Shown here in pieces: positions 27,460 to 36,674 of a DNA stretch of 64,000 nucleotides. Made by a program: the position numbers and the translations under genes. The first letter of the stretch is position 1; every line of letters starts with the position of its first letter. The notes under the pieces were generated by a model, which saw nothing but the letters and a program-made list of their open reading frames with translations, was not told the origin of the DNA and did no database searches. Origin of the DNA: a bacterium (GTDB lineage: Bacteria > Spirochaetota > Leptospiria > Leptospirales > Leptonemataceae); the NCBI GenBank assembly GCA_024742665.1, contig JANSYA010000003.1, forward strand, positions 1 through 64,000, written 5' to 3'.

Positions 27460-28782
27460 TTACCAATTCGTTTCGAGGCCAAAGCTGACGCCGCCGGTCG
27501 AACCGGATTCCATGGCCTGCAGCACCAGATCGAAAGCGTAGAAGTGCAGCTTGAACCCCGCCGTAACAAACGGCAAAAAGGCGTCGGAGTTGGCCTTGCG
27601 CCGACTATAAGCGTTAAAGGTCGGCAGGCTGCGGCCGCTGACCAATCCAATCGTCGTAAGCAAATTCGCCTGGTCGGCCGTCGGCAGACCGGAGCCCGCA
27701 ATCAAACCCGCGAAGAGATCCCGCCGGGCGTTGCTGGCGCTGCAGGCGGTCGCGCCGGCGCAGGTCTGGCCGTCGTATCGAGTTTCAATCGTGTGCCGCC
27801 CGTGATTCAAAGCGCCGCCGATACCGAAGCCCAGGCTGATAAAGCCCAATCGCACGCCCGTGCGCACTTCCAGCGGAATCACAAAATTCGTGGACTCGTT
27901 GATCTGAATGCTGCGGTATTCCAGCGTCTGAGTGAGAGCGATGACATTGCCCAGTTCGTTCTGCGCGATCGCCGCGTCGGCGCTGTTCAAATTCGCGAAA
28001 TTCACGCCGCCCAGAGCGTTCGTCTGAATGTACTTCTGGGATTCGGCCGCCGTTTCCAGGTGGCTGCGATTGTGCGCGTACGTAAAACCGATAACTCCCT
28101 GCACCCCGTTCCAGCGCAAAAGCGTTCCCCCCGCCGGATCAACGAGGGGCACGCCCAGGCGCACGCCCGCGTTGCGCGTGCGAATCGAGTACGAATCGCG
28201 CGTAAGGGCGGCGGCCGGATCGAGCGGATTGCCTTCGGTATCGCCTTTCGCGGCGACCGAATGAAAGCCGCCGTGAAAACCGAGCACATATTCGCGGCGC
28301 ATTCCCAGCACGTCGCCGGGCAGATTTAAGTACACGCTGCTGCCGAGCGCTCCGCCCCGCACCGGCAGGGCGACCGGCCAACCGCTTGCGAATAGATTCG
28401 CGTCTTCATGCAGCAGAAGCTGATCGTCGGCGTAGGCGCGATCTTCCGGGCCGAAGGCGCCGTTGAACATCAAACCAAAGCCGAAAGTCTCCGGGGCTTC
28501 GATCGCCAGCGGCATACTCATGATCGCGTTCACGGCGGCGGCTCGGGCGGACTGCCGCGCCGATTCGTTTAACACGTTATTCGTAAGCGTCGGCGCGAAG
28601 GCCGCTCCGTATTCCTGGCAGGTGGCGGAGGTCGCGCAGACCACCTGAGCCTGCATCGCGGTGGGCCAGACGAAAGCCGAAACGGCGATGGCCAGGACCG
28701 CGGCGACGGAGCTCCCGAAAGCCCGGGCGAAAGTCGACCCGCCCGGAGTCCGTCGCGCCATGCGTAGCACGCCCTGCTTCAT
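27460..28782 (-). CDS. Predicted outer-membrane beta-barrel protein
   Basis: A 440-residue protein with a signal peptide (SSVAAVLAIAVSAFVWPTAMQAQ) and a mature part made of alternating hydrophobic strands with G, N and aromatic residues (YVLGFHGGFHSV, GVIGFTYAHNRSHLE, FKLHFYAFDLVLQAM). It ends in a final strand with terminal W (VSFGLETNW), consistent with BAM-mediated insertion. Two Cys pairs are present (VVCATSATC near the N-terminus, TCAGATAC in a loop). No named family recognised. Its ATG overlaps the stop of the upstream gene (ATGA), so the two outer-envelope proteins are coupled. Confidence 0.7.
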   Translation of the reverse strand: MKQGVLRMARRTPGGSTFARAFGSSVAAVLAIAVSAFVWPTAMQAQVVCATSATCQEYGAAFAPTLTNNVLNESARQSARAAAVNAIMSMPLAIEAPETFGFGLMFNGAFGPEDRAYADDQLLLHEDANLFASGWPVALPVRGGALGSSVYLNLPGDVLGMRREYVLGFHGGFHSVAAKGDTEGNPLDPAAALTRDSYSIRTRNAGVRLGVPLVDPAGGTLLRWNGVQGVIGFTYAHNRSHLETAAESQKYIQTNALGGVNFANLNSADAAIAQNELGNVIALTQTLEYRSIQINESTNFVIPLEVRTGVRLGFISLGFGIGGALNHGRHTIETRYDGQTCAGATACSASNARRDLFAGLIAGSGLPTADQANLLTTIGLVSGRSLPTFNAYSRRKANSDAFLPFVTAGFKLHFYAFDLVLQAMESGSTGGVSFGLETNW

Positions 28783-29990
28783 AGCCTGACTCCCAGGCCG
28801 GCGACCCAGTTATCGCGATAGATCCGCGCGTCCCCCGCCCGGCCCGACATCCACTGCCGGCCGATCCACAGGCGAAAGCGATCAAATTCAAAGGCGATCC
28901 GCAGCCCCGGCCCGGCCGACTGGGGATTGCGAATGCGATAGCGCTGAATCCCGTCCAGCCGATCGAGCACAAGCCCGCGATCCAGAGTCCACTCGGGGCC
29001 GTAAAATTCACGTCCCATCTGCGTGGCGGCGAAGGCATAGTATCCGCGCAGATGCAGCGCGAGATCTTCCGTCAGTTCAAAGCGCGCGCCCAGTCCGGGC
29101 CGCACGAAAAACTCCCATCCCGAAAGCGCGGGGTACAGCAAGCCGGGACGCAGAGTGTCCTTACGATACAAAAAGCCGACTTCGATGCCCGGCACAAGGC
29201 GCGGATCCCAGACAGAGCGTTCGTAAAAGAGGACGGGCGCCAGCGCGCCGTCGGAACCCATGCCGCGTTCGAAGAGATGATTGCCGCCGGCCGTATTGGT
29301 CGGCCCATCAAAAAAGAAATCCGCAGCGGCGGCGTCGTGCAGCTCAAAGCCGCCGCCGAAAACCGCCTCCCCGAACAGTTCCGCCAGGCTCAGGCCGGGA
29401 TCGACGTCTTCGGCGGACGGATCTTTCGGCGGCTGCGCGTTTTCATTGTTCTCGGCTGCTTCCGCTTCGGCTTTGCGCGCGGCTTCGATTTCCTGAGCCT
29501 TACGTTCCGCCTCGGCCTTACGCGCGGCCTCTTCGCGGGCATTGCGTTCGGCTTCGGCTTTACGCGCGGCCTCTTTGCGGGCTCTGCGTTCGGCTTCGGC
29601 CTTGCGCGCGGCCTCTTCGCGGGCATTGCGTTCGGCTTCGGCCTTGCGCGCGGCTGCTTCGCGGGCTCTGCGTTCGGCTTCGGCCTTGCGTCGTGCCTCT
29701 TCCTGTTTGCGTCGACGCTCTTGCTCCTGACGACGAACTTCCGCCGCGGATTTGTAGTCGATGCGTTGAATGCGCGATTTCAGAATTGTGCGTCGACCGG
29801 CTTCGGTTTGAATGGTGATCGAAGTCTTATTTTGCGACACGACTTTGCCGGAAAGAATCTGTCCGTTTTTTAAGAGAATCGTTTCGGCGGAGGCTTCGCC
29901 GGCCATCAGGATCAGCAGCACGCACAGGCCGATCCTCAGGAGATAAGGACCGCGTCCGCTCTGAGCTTTTCGATCCGCCTTATAGTTCAC
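28779..29990 (-). CDS. Envelope protein: LKNG domain, coiled-coil repeats, barrel-like C-terminus
   Basis: The frame is open to 30296 but overlaps the gene upstream; I take the GTG at 29988-29990 (VNYKADRK), which precedes a signal peptide (LLRIGLCVLLILMAGEASA), giving 403 residues. After cleavage comes a short beta domain (TILLKNGQILSGKVV then a strand ending RIQRIDYK) like that in the truncated protein at 63354. Then come about five 14-residue repeats (EAARKAEAERxARx) forming a long charged helix, and a C-terminal part (about 200-403) with barrel-like strands ending in VAGLGVRL. The layout suggests a periplasm-spanning helix anchored in the outer membrane. It is co-transcribed with the barrel gene downstream. 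Confidence 0.7.
   Translation of the reverse strand: MNYKADRKAQSGRGPYLLRIGLCVLLILMAGEASAETILLKNGQILSGKVVSQNKTSITIQTEAGRRTILKSRIQRIDYKSAAEVRRQEQERRRKQEEARRKAEAERRAREAAARKAEAERNAREEAARKAEAERRARKEAARKAEAERNAREEAARKAEAERKAQEIEAARKAEAEAAENNENAQPPKDPSAEDVDPGLSLAELFGEAVFGGGFELHDAAAADFFFDGPTNTAGGNHLFERGMGSDGALAPVLFYERSVWDPRLVPGIEVGFLYRKDTLRPGLLYPALSGWEFFVRPGLGARFELTEDLALHLRGYYAFAATQMGREFYGPEWTLDRGLVLDRLDGIQRYRIRNPQSAGPGLRIAFEFDRFRLWIGRQWMSGRAGDARIYRDNWVAGLGVRL
29502..29711 (-). repeat. 42-bp coding repeats (14-residue charged helix units)
   Basis: Five units begin about every 42 bases (29502, 29544, 29586, 29628, 29670). Each encodes a variant of the EAARKAEAERxARx unit. The DNA match between units is high, so unit number could change by recombination without breaking the frame. 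Confidence 0.85.
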
Positions 29991-30075
29991 AGTTCTATTC
30001 CGCGCTGTAAATCCGTCGCTGCGACGTGCGAAGGTCTGCTCTGCTATCCCCGTCGAGAATCGAGGGCGATGCCCG

Positions 30076-31437
30076 TCATTCGATCTCCACGGCGTGCACG
30101 GTAATTCTGCCGCCGGCCGCTTTAACGACCGATCCGAAAACCCGGGCGCTTTGCCCATCGCGCAATTCCGGCGGCCGATCCGCACCCCGATCCCGAAACA
30201 GGTACAGCACCTGCACGACGATCTGTCCGGAAGGCCTCGGTCCCGGGTTTCCAGCTTCCAGATCCGCGTCTTCCGAGCCGCCTTCCATCGGAGCATTGCC
30301 GGCCGCTGCGCCGCGCGGCAAAATCAAATCAAAGCCCAGACCTTCCGCGCTCTGGCGCAGATTCTGCACATCGCCCTGCCAGCTGATCTGCGCGTCCCGA
30401 TAGATATATGGTTCTTCAATTACAGAAGCTACGTCAAGCGGATCACGAAAATCTCCCGGGCCGACTCTGGGAATCGCATCCCGCAAAAGCAGCGCTCGTT
30501 CTTTGATTTCAAAACTCGCGTTGGATAGTTCCAGACGGCCGAGCAAATAGCGCGCCTGGTTCGGATAGCCCGAGGCGATCTTTTCGCGGGCCGCGCTGTA
30601 TTCCGTCAGCGCCGCAGCTTTATCCGGATATAAAAAGCGCGGCGCGTCGTCGGCATAGGCTTCCGGATTGATCACGGCGCCGCCGGCAGGAACATCCGGC
30701 AGGTCTTCGCGAACAGCGCTGTACGGATCCGGCGCAAAGATCCCCAGGATTTCATCTAAGTACGCGCCAAAGCCGATGCTGAGAACGCTCAGCAGGACAA
30801 TCCCCGCAAGCAGCCACCAGTATCCGTCCCGCGAGTCGCGTTGCCCATCGTCGGTCCTTGTGCCCCATCGCAACCAACTCCGCCGAAGATTGGCTTCGGC
30901 CCGCGGCGCCGTCCCGTCGGCCTGCGCCGCGCCCGGGCCTGCGTGGGAATCGACGGCTTCGAGCGGCACATAGCGCAGAAAGGCGCCGGGCTGATTCAGC
31001 TCCTGGCGCACGCGCTGTTCGCCGCGTTTGAGTTTGTCGATCAACGCGTCGGCGAAAGTTTCCGACGGATCGTCCTGCACGATGCGCGTCCAGTACAGTA
31101 AAGCGCGTTCGTGATGATCTTTGTGTAGCTCAATATAGGCCGCAAGATACAGATGCTCCCCGCGATACTTCGAACGGGCGCCGTGCGCTTCCACCCACTC
31201 TTCAGCCTGCAGGATATGCCCCAGCCCGAACAACGCGCAGGCGCCGGCGTACAGCGTGCCGGGATCCGTGCCTTCCCCGCGGGCTTCGCGCAGGTCGCGG
31301 GCTTTCTGAAAAGCCTCTTCGTAGCGGCCTTCAAAAAGCGCCGAACGCAGCGAACGCGTTTCGCCCGTCACGCGCCGCTGTGAGCCGCGCCCCGGGCCGG
31401 GTCGGCGTTTATCGCTGTCTGCTGCTTCGTCTCTCAT
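30076..31437 (-). CDS. TPR-like membrane-anchored protein
   Basis: A 453-residue protein without signal peptide. Residues about 25-140 form helix pairs like tetratricopeptide repeats (SALFEGRYEEAFQKARDL, GACALFGLGHILQAEEWVE, YIELHKDHHERALLYWTRI). A single membrane helix lies at about 216-236 (WWLLAGIVLLSVLSIGFGAYL). The outer part (about 240-453) contains a helical repeat stretch and a beta-rich C-terminus (IVVQVLYLFRD, RVFGSVVKAAGGRITVHAVEIE) with an OB-like look. Function unknown; the layout suits a scaffold for envelope complexes. It lies between aroB and the envelope protein pair in the same direction. Confidence 0.7.
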   Translation of the reverse strand: MRDEAADSDKRRPGPGRGSQRRVTGETRSLRSALFEGRYEEAFQKARDLREARGEGTDPGTLYAGACALFGLGHILQAEEWVEAHGARSKYRGEHLYLAAYIELHKDHHERALLYWTRIVQDDPSETFADALIDKLKRGEQRVRQELNQPGAFLRYVPLEAVDSHAGPGAAQADGTAPRAEANLRRSWLRWGTRTDDGQRDSRDGYWWLLAGIVLLSVLSIGFGAYLDEILGIFAPDPYSAVREDLPDVPAGGAVINPEAYADDAPRFLYPDKAAALTEYSAAREKIASGYPNQARYLLGRLELSNASFEIKERALLLRDAIPRVGPGDFRDPLDVASVIEEPYIYRDAQISWQGDVQNLRQSAEGLGFDLILPRGAAAGNAPMEGGSEDADLEAGNPGPRPSGQIVVQVLYLFRDRGADRPPELRDGQSARVFGSVVKAAGGRITVHAVEIE

Positions 31438-31510
31438 TTTGGGTCGGCGGAATCAGATAAAAATCGCAGTAACAGGAGCTATTGCTGCGGATGATTGTGC
31501 GAACATTCTT

Positions 31511-32677
31511 TTAAAGCGGCTGAATCTTCGGCGCAGAACGCGCGCCGCTGCCAAAGCGCTCCGCCTGCTCCGTATAAGCCGCCAGAAAATCCTCTTCTCG
31601 AACTTCGATGCCGTAGCGCGGCCGGCCGGCGTCTTCCAGCAATACGAAGCGCGGAATACCACGCACGCTTTTTTTGTCAAAGCGCATATGATCGAGCACC
31701 TCGGCGGGCGCGAAGCCGGCCGTATCGCCGGGCAGCCCCAGGCGTTCGAAGAGTTTGAAATAGCGCTCCATTTTTTCTTCGGCCAGACCCAGCACGCGCC
31801 GCGAAAGCAGCAACGCCGTGACCAGGCCGCGGGCGACGGCCTCCCCGTGGGAGAATCGTTTATAATCGGTCAGGGATTCCAGGGAGTGCGCCGTCGTGTG
31901 ACCGAGATTTAAGATCGCCCGCAGTCCGCCTTCGCGTTCGTCTTCGCTGACAACGCGCGCCTTAAAGGCGGCCGAGTCGAGCACGGCCTGCCGCAGCTCG
32001 GGGGCGTCCGGGTTTCGCAACAAGTCCGCATTGTTTTCCAGATCGGCCAGCAGCCGGCCTTCGCCATCCAGACAGGCGTGCTTGGCCATTTCCGCCAGGC
32101 CGCAGATCCATTCGCGTTCGGGAAGCGTGCGCAAAAATCGCGTGTTAAAGTATACGAAGCGCGGCTGGTAAAAGGCCCCGACCATATTTTTGCCGCGATC
32201 CACATTGACAGCGGTCTTACCGCCGACGCTTGAATCCACCGCCGCCAGCAGCGTCGTTGGAATCTGCACGAACGAAACGCCCCGCAGCAGCGTCGCCGCG
32301 ACGAAACCCGTGAAGTCGCCGACCACTCCGCCGCCGAGCGCGATCAGGCAGGACTTGCGATCCACGTCCAGTTCGATCAGGCGATTGTAAACCGGCGCCA
32401 GGCGACTGATGTGTTTGCTGGCTTCCCCCTGACCGATCAAAACGACGCGCTCTTTCGGCAGGCCGCCGGGGATGCGTTCGCCGAGGGCTTCCAAAAACGG
32501 CACGACGACCGATTCTTCCAGGCCGGTCTGAGATATTAAAAAAAACTGACTGACGCCTTCTAAATCGAAATCTCCGCCGGACTGCAGCCGGGCGAAATCG
32601 TTTTCAACGTAGACGGGATATGCGGGACTGCCTGTGGGTTCCACGCGCAGAAAATCTTTTTCAGATTGCGAACTCAT
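31511..32677 (-). CDS. aroB: 3-dehydroquinate synthase
   Basis: A 388-residue enzyme of the shikimate pathway that converts DAHP to 3-dehydroquinate using NAD and a divalent metal in the cytoplasm. The NAD-binding stretch GGGVVGDFTGFVAATLLRG, the PTTLLAAVDSSVGGKTAVN block, GLAEMAKHA and the metal-binding NLGHTTAHSLE (His) are all present. The length is slightly above the usual 350-370 residues, with an N-terminal extension of about 15 residues and a longer C-terminus. It lies 57 bases after rnc in the same direction. Confidence 0.95.
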   Translation of the reverse strand: MSSQSEKDFLRVEPTGSPAYPVYVENDFARLQSGGDFDLEGVSQFFLISQTGLEESVVVPFLEALGERIPGGLPKERVVLIGQGEASKHISRLAPVYNRLIELDVDRKSCLIALGGGVVGDFTGFVAATLLRGVSFVQIPTTLLAAVDSSVGGKTAVNVDRGKNMVGAFYQPRFVYFNTRFLRTLPEREWICGLAEMAKHACLDGEGRLLADLENNADLLRNPDAPELRQAVLDSAAFKARVVSEDEREGGLRAILNLGHTTAHSLESLTDYKRFSHGEAVARGLVTALLLSRRVLGLAEEKMERYFKLFERLGLPGDTAGFAPAEVLDHMRFDKKSVRGIPRFVLLEDAGRPRYGIEVREEDFLAAYTEQAERFGSGARSAPKIQPL

Positions 32678-32734
32678 ATTCTTCGATCTATTATTGCTCA
32701 GTAGCCTGATAAGCCGGATCGCTCAGATGGAAGC

Positions 32735-33481
32735 TCAGCGGCCCGTCGGTCGATCGGCGTTCATGGTCTCCAGGGCATTCGACGCGGCGAGTTGTTCGGC
32801 GCGCTTGCGACTGGCACCGCGCCCCCGCCCCGCCTCCCGGCCGTCGATCAGCACCCGGCACTCGAAGACCCGCTCATGATCGGGGCCGGCCTCCGATACA
32901 ATTTCATACACGGGCCGCTTGCGAGTGTGTTTTTGCACGAGCTCCTGCAGCACGCTCTTCGAATCTCGCGCGGCGCCGGGATCTTCAAAGGATTCGAGCA
33001 CGCCGGCCAGAGATTGCAAAACGAATTTGCGCGCGGCCGGCAAACCCCGATCCAGATAGATCGCGGCGATCAGCGCTTCAAATGCGTCCGCCAGATTCGA
33101 GCTGCGCTCCGCTCCGCCGCTCGATTCTTCGCCGCGGCCCATCGTGAGCACGGGGCCGATTCCCAGCTCCGCGCCGACGGGCGCCAGCGACGATTCCGAA
33201 ACCACCGCCGATTTGATTCGGGCCAGTTCCCCCTCGGCGAAGTCCGGATGGCGATCATAGAGCGCCTCGTTTACGATCAGCCCCAGCACCGAATCGCCCA
33301 GATACTCCAGACGCTGGTTGTCGGGAATTCGGTGGCCGATTTCGTTGCGCGTCGAGCTGTGAGTCAGGGCCTGATCCAGCAGCGCCAGATTGCGCGGGGA
33401 ATAGTCGATCCGACGCGAAAACGCCAGGAGCTCTTTACGCCGCGCCGGCGGCAGCACCGCTTTTTTAGACCGGAAGGGCAC
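32735..33481 (-). CDS. rnc: Ribonuclease III
   Basis: A 248-residue enzyme that cuts double-stranded RNA, including rRNA precursors. The signature NQRLEYLGDSVLGLIVNEAL (about 61-80) carries the catalytic Glu and Asp. A second metal-binding segment (ADAFEALIAAIYLDRG) follows near 135. The C-terminal double-stranded-RNA-binding domain (about 175-245) shows SVLQELVQKHTRKRPVYEI and the closing GASRKRAEQLAASNAL helix. The N-terminus has a basic extension of about 20 residues. It follows acpP in the same direction, a common bacterial order, but a hairpin lies between them. Confidence 0.95.
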   Translation of the reverse strand: MPFRSKKAVLPPARRKELLAFSRRIDYSPRNLALLDQALTHSSTRNEIGHRIPDNQRLEYLGDSVLGLIVNEALYDRHPDFAEGELARIKSAVVSESSLAPVGAELGIGPVLTMGRGEESSGGAERSSNLADAFEALIAAIYLDRGLPAARKFVLQSLAGVLESFEDPGAARDSKSVLQELVQKHTRKRPVYEIVSEAGPDHERVFECRVLIDGREAGRGRGASRKRAEQLAASNALETMNADRPTGR

Positions 33482-33607
33482 GGAAGTACGGAAGCCGAAA
33501 GGCAGCCCTCAGATAAAGAAAATAATTAAAAAAACAGGAAAGAGAACGGGGAAAAGAGAGAATCTGAAGAAGCGGAAAGAAAGCGATTATGGGGCGGGAG
33601 AGAAATA

Positions 33608-33632
33608 CCGGTCGGCGAAAATCGCCGACCGG
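33608..33632 (-). terminator. Hairpin downstream of acpP
   Basis: A perfect 11-bp stem (ccggtcggcga / tcgccgaccgg) with a 3-base loop lies 16 bases after the acpP stop, followed on the minus strand by TATTTCTCTC. It is likely a partial terminator or a 3'-end stabiliser that would keep the acpP message more abundant than rnc. Confidence 0.7.
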
Positions 33633-33647
33633 CTAAAACTAAGCTTC

Positions 33648-33881
33648 TCAGGAAGCGTGTTCGTCGACGTATTTGCTTACGTCGCCTACGGTTTGGATCT
33701 TTTCTGCATCTTCGTCAGAAATTTCGATGCCAAACTCTTCTTCGAGGGCCATTACCAGCTCGACAGTGTCGAGTGAGTCAGCGCCCAGGTCATCGATGAA
33801 GTGTGCTTCCGGGGTAACTTCGGTTTCATCTACACCGAGTTGTTCAACGATGATTGCTTTGATTTTTTCAAAATCAGCCAT
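33648..33881 (-). CDS. acpP: Acyl carrier protein
   Basis: A 77-residue acidic protein; ATG at 33879-33881 is preceded by a strong ribosome site (AAGGAG). It carries the phosphopantetheine attachment motif [18 protein letters not shown] (Ser near residue 37) and the typical helices [14 protein letters not shown] and [14 protein letters not shown]. It shuttles growing acyl chains in fatty-acid synthesis and supplies acyl groups to PlsX, which is encoded about 7 kb away. It heads the minus-strand group that continues into rnc and aroB. Confidence 0.97.
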   Translation of the reverse strand: MADFEKIKAIIVEQLGVDETEVTPEAHFIDDLGADSLDTVELVMALEEEFGIEISDEDAEKIQTVGDVSKYVDEHAS

Positions 33882-34128
33882 GCCAGTTCTCCTTAAAGTA
33901 ACTGAAGGTACGAGTATTTTGTGTTTTTGAGTTCGCTTTCGCGAGTCAACAACTGGCGCAACGTAAAAAGTCCTCTGATCCGGGCAAGTGGAAAAATCGA
34001 AAAAAATTTCCATAAATGAAATTTTTTCCCCACACGGCTGACATTCGCTCTGGGAGGCGCAATTTACAATTTTCCAGACAAATAGCGAATTTCAGCCCGA
34101 TCGAATTGCCGATAATCCAAACAGCGTC

Positions 34129-36618
34129 ATGCTGCGACCTCAAATCAAATTCAAGAATGGACACAGTCTGGCGTTTCAGGACCAATTGCTCGCCGTTCTG
34201 GAGCAAAGCAATCCTGAGAACGCGGTGCGACGCCTCGCCGGAAACGGCGTGAGCGCGATCATTCTGTGCTGCTCGCCCGGGGAACGTGAACGCCATGCGG
34301 CCGCTGTGGGCAATCTGGAGCGAGCGGCGGCTGCGGGCGGCGTAGACTGCACCACCTTCGACTGGAATGACGCTCCGGCGGATCCCGAGAAGCTGCAGCA
34401 GCTGGCACGGGACCGAATCCTGCCCGGATTAAAGGCCGGTCACGTGATCTGCCTGTTCGCGGCCGACCATTCCAGCGGCTTCGAACGCCTGGCCGCGCAG
34501 CTGCTGATGGTTCTGCCCACGCCGTACGGCAGCGATCCGGAGCAGGTCGTCCAATATCTGCTCAAACGCGCCCCCGACCACCTCGCCGACCGGAATATAT
34601 TTGTTTTCAAACAAAAGCTGGACCCGTCTTATAGGATGCCGCCGTCCCTCGATACTCAGGAAACACACATGAATCAATCTGACGCAGTCGTGCCTGCTGA
34701 CCACCAACTGGAACCCGTGCCGGAAAAGTCGATTCAGACTTCGACCGACGGTTCCGCTAAGAGTTCCAAAAGCGAAGCCTTCTCGTTTCGGGCTTCCAAA
34801 TTCACGATCAAGGTCAAACTTCTGACAATCATCACCGGCATTCTGGTAGTCTCGCTTTCGGTGATGATCTTCCTGGCTTCGGGCTTTTTCCGCGAAGATT
34901 CCCAGGCGCGGATTTCGGAGAACAACCTGAACCTGGCGACGGTCATCGGCAGCCAGGTGGAATCGGAACTGCAGGGTATCGGCTATAAATCCAACCTGCT
35001 CGCTCTGACCATCGACCAGAGCATCGGCACGCCCGCCGAGCAGCGCCTCTTCATCGATCTGTTCTTCGAAGACAACCCCGAGTTTATCTTTCTGGCGATC
35101 GCCGAAGGCGCGGGCGGCGGTCTGCGGATCAAACGCCGTCTCTACAACGATAAGTACCTGACCGAAAATGAAAGCCTCGATCGCGCGAAGCTGCTGAACG
35201 TGGAAAACGAAAGTCTGGCGGTCTTCGCGAAATCCTTGAACGGCGCCTTCGTGGTTCATAACGCTTCCGTCGACGTGCCGCTGATCGCCCTGAGTCAGCC
35301 GCTTGGAAAAGCGATTATGATCCTGTATCTGGATCCGGTGAAATTTCTGAAAGCCTTCCAGACCGCCGGCATCGTCGAGACCTTCATGGTCAACGACCAG
35401 GGCGACGTGATCGCTCACTCGGATTCGCGCATCGTTCTTTCGCGCGCGAATTTCATCGAAAAACCGATCATCGACGCGTTATTAAAAAGCCCCGTGCCCC
35501 AGGGTCAGAGTCAGTACGAAGACGCGGGCGTAAACTATCTGGGTTCCTTTCGCAAATTAAACCTGGGCGGCCTGGGCATCGTTTCGACTGTGCGCACCAG
35601 CAAAGCATTCGAAGCGGTCGACAATATTCAGCGCCGGAACCTCTTGATCATGGGGATCGTTTTGATCATCGCGTTCTTGATCGTTTATTTTTTCTCGAAT
35701 ACGCTTTCAAATCCGATCGTCCGCCTCGTAGAGGGCAACCAGCTTGTCCGCGACGGCAACTTCAAAGTCAATATTCCGCCGACCACCAAAGACGAAGTGG
35801 GCATTCTCACGGATTCGTTTAACTCGATGGTCGTCGGTCTCGACGCCTTCACGAAATTCGTAAACAAAGAGGTCGCCGAGCTCGCGCTGCAGGGCGACAT
35901 CAAACTCGGCGGGGAAACCAAAGAAGCCGCCGTCTTTTTCTCGGATCTGCGCGGTTTCACGGCCATGTCGGAGAATATGACTCCGGAAGAAGTCGTCGCC
36001 TTCCTGAACGAATACTTCACCGGCATGGTCGGCTGCGTCGAAGATACTTCCGGCATCGTCGATAAATTTATCGGCGACGCGGTGATGGCTCACTGGGGGG
36101 CCTTTAAGTCCGAGGGCAATAACACCGAAAACGCGATCAACGCCGCCCTGATGATGCGCGCGTCGATCACCGAATTTAACGTACGTCTGAAAGAACGCGC
36201 CGAGCGCGACGGCACGAAATTCGTGCGCGCCAAAATGGGCTGCGGCATCAACACCGGCCCGGTGGTCGTCGGGCAGATCGGCTCCGAAACCCGCCTGGAA
36301 TGTACGGTGATCGGCGACGCCGTGAACCTGGCGAGCCGCATCGAGACTCTCAACAAACCCTTTCGCACGGACGTTCTGATCTCCCAGGATTCGTACGATC
36401 TCGTGCGCGAAACCTTCGCCGTCGAAGCCATGCCGTCGATCAAAGTCAAAGGCAAGACCGAACCTCAGGCGATCTACGCGGTGCTCGGCCGCAAAGACGA
36501 TCCGAAGTGTCCGGCCAATATGGACGAAGTCCGCGTGCTGCTCGGCTTCGAAACGGGCTCCGTCGCCGATGTCGACCCGGACGCCAAAGAAGAAAAATTC
36601 GAGGTAATCGGCGGCTGA
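34129..36618 (+). CDS. Class III adenylate cyclase with extracytoplasmic sensor
   Basis: An 829-residue membrane protein. Residues 1-180 are a soluble domain I do not recognise. A membrane helix at about 231-253, an extracytoplasmic sensor region (about 254-503), a second helix at about 504-526 and a HAMP-like linker follow. The cyclase domain (about 590-770) has both metal Asp residues (FFSDLRGFT, FIGDAVMAHWG), the adenine-selecting Lys (VDKFIGD) and Asp (TVIGDAVN), and the transition-state Asn/Arg (NLASRIE), so it should make cAMP from ATP. A second in-frame ATG at 34669 with an AGG-type ribosome site could give a form without the first domain. The FecR-like gene follows 56 bases downstream. 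Confidence 0.9.
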   Translation: MLRPQIKFKNGHSLAFQDQLLAVLEQSNPENAVRRLAGNGVSAIILCCSPGERERHAAAVGNLERAAAAGGVDCTTFDWNDAPADPEKLQQLARDRILPGLKAGHVICLFAADHSSGFERLAAQLLMVLPTPYGSDPEQVVQYLLKRAPDHLADRNIFVFKQKLDPSYRMPPSLDTQETHMNQSDAVVPADHQLEPVPEKSIQTSTDGSAKSSKSEAFSFRASKFTIKVKLLTIITGILVVSLSVMIFLASGFFREDSQARISENNLNLATVIGSQVESELQGIGYKSNLLALTIDQSIGTPAEQRLFIDLFFEDNPEFIFLAIAEGAGGGLRIKRRLYNDKYLTENESLDRAKLLNVENESLAVFAKSLNGAFVVHNASVDVPLIALSQPLGKAIMILYLDPVKFLKAFQTAGIVETFMVNDQGDVIAHSDSRIVLSRANFIEKPIIDALLKSPVPQGQSQYEDAGVNYLGSFRKLNLGGLGIVSTVRTSKAFEAVDNIQRRNLLIMGIVLIIAFLIVYFFSNTLSNPIVRLVEGNQLVRDGNFKVNIPPTTKDEVGILTDSFNSMVVGLDAFTKFVNKEVAELALQGDIKLGGETKEAAVFFSDLRGFTAMSENMTPEEVVAFLNEYFTGMVGCVEDTSGIVDKFIGDAVMAHWGAFKSEGNNTENAINAALMMRASITEFNVRLKERAERDGTKFVRAKMGCGINTGPVVVGQIGSETRLECTVIGDAVNLASRIETLNKPFRTDVLISQDSYDLVRETFAVEAMPSIKVKGKTEPQAIYAVLGRKDDPKCPANMDEVRVLLGFETGSVADVDPDAKEEKFEVIGG

Positions 36619-36674
36619 TAGGCTTCGCATTCTGCGAAAACCAAAACGCGCCACTGCCCAATCGGAATAAAATT

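Noticed and set aside
29991-30296. N-terminal extension of the LKNG/coiled-coil envelope protein
   Set aside because: It overlaps the upstream TPR-like gene and puts the signal peptide about 115 residues from the N-terminus; the GTG at 29990 removes both problems.
33931-33960. TTGACT upstream of acpP as a -35 box
   Set aside because: The only -10-like sequence (AATACT) is about 35 bases away, too far for a sigma70-type promoter.
36300-36674. N-terminal extension of the FecR-like protein by 125 residues
   Set aside because: It lies entirely in the cyclase gene in another frame, is Arg-rich and unstructured, and would bury the membrane helix that starts right after ATG 36675.
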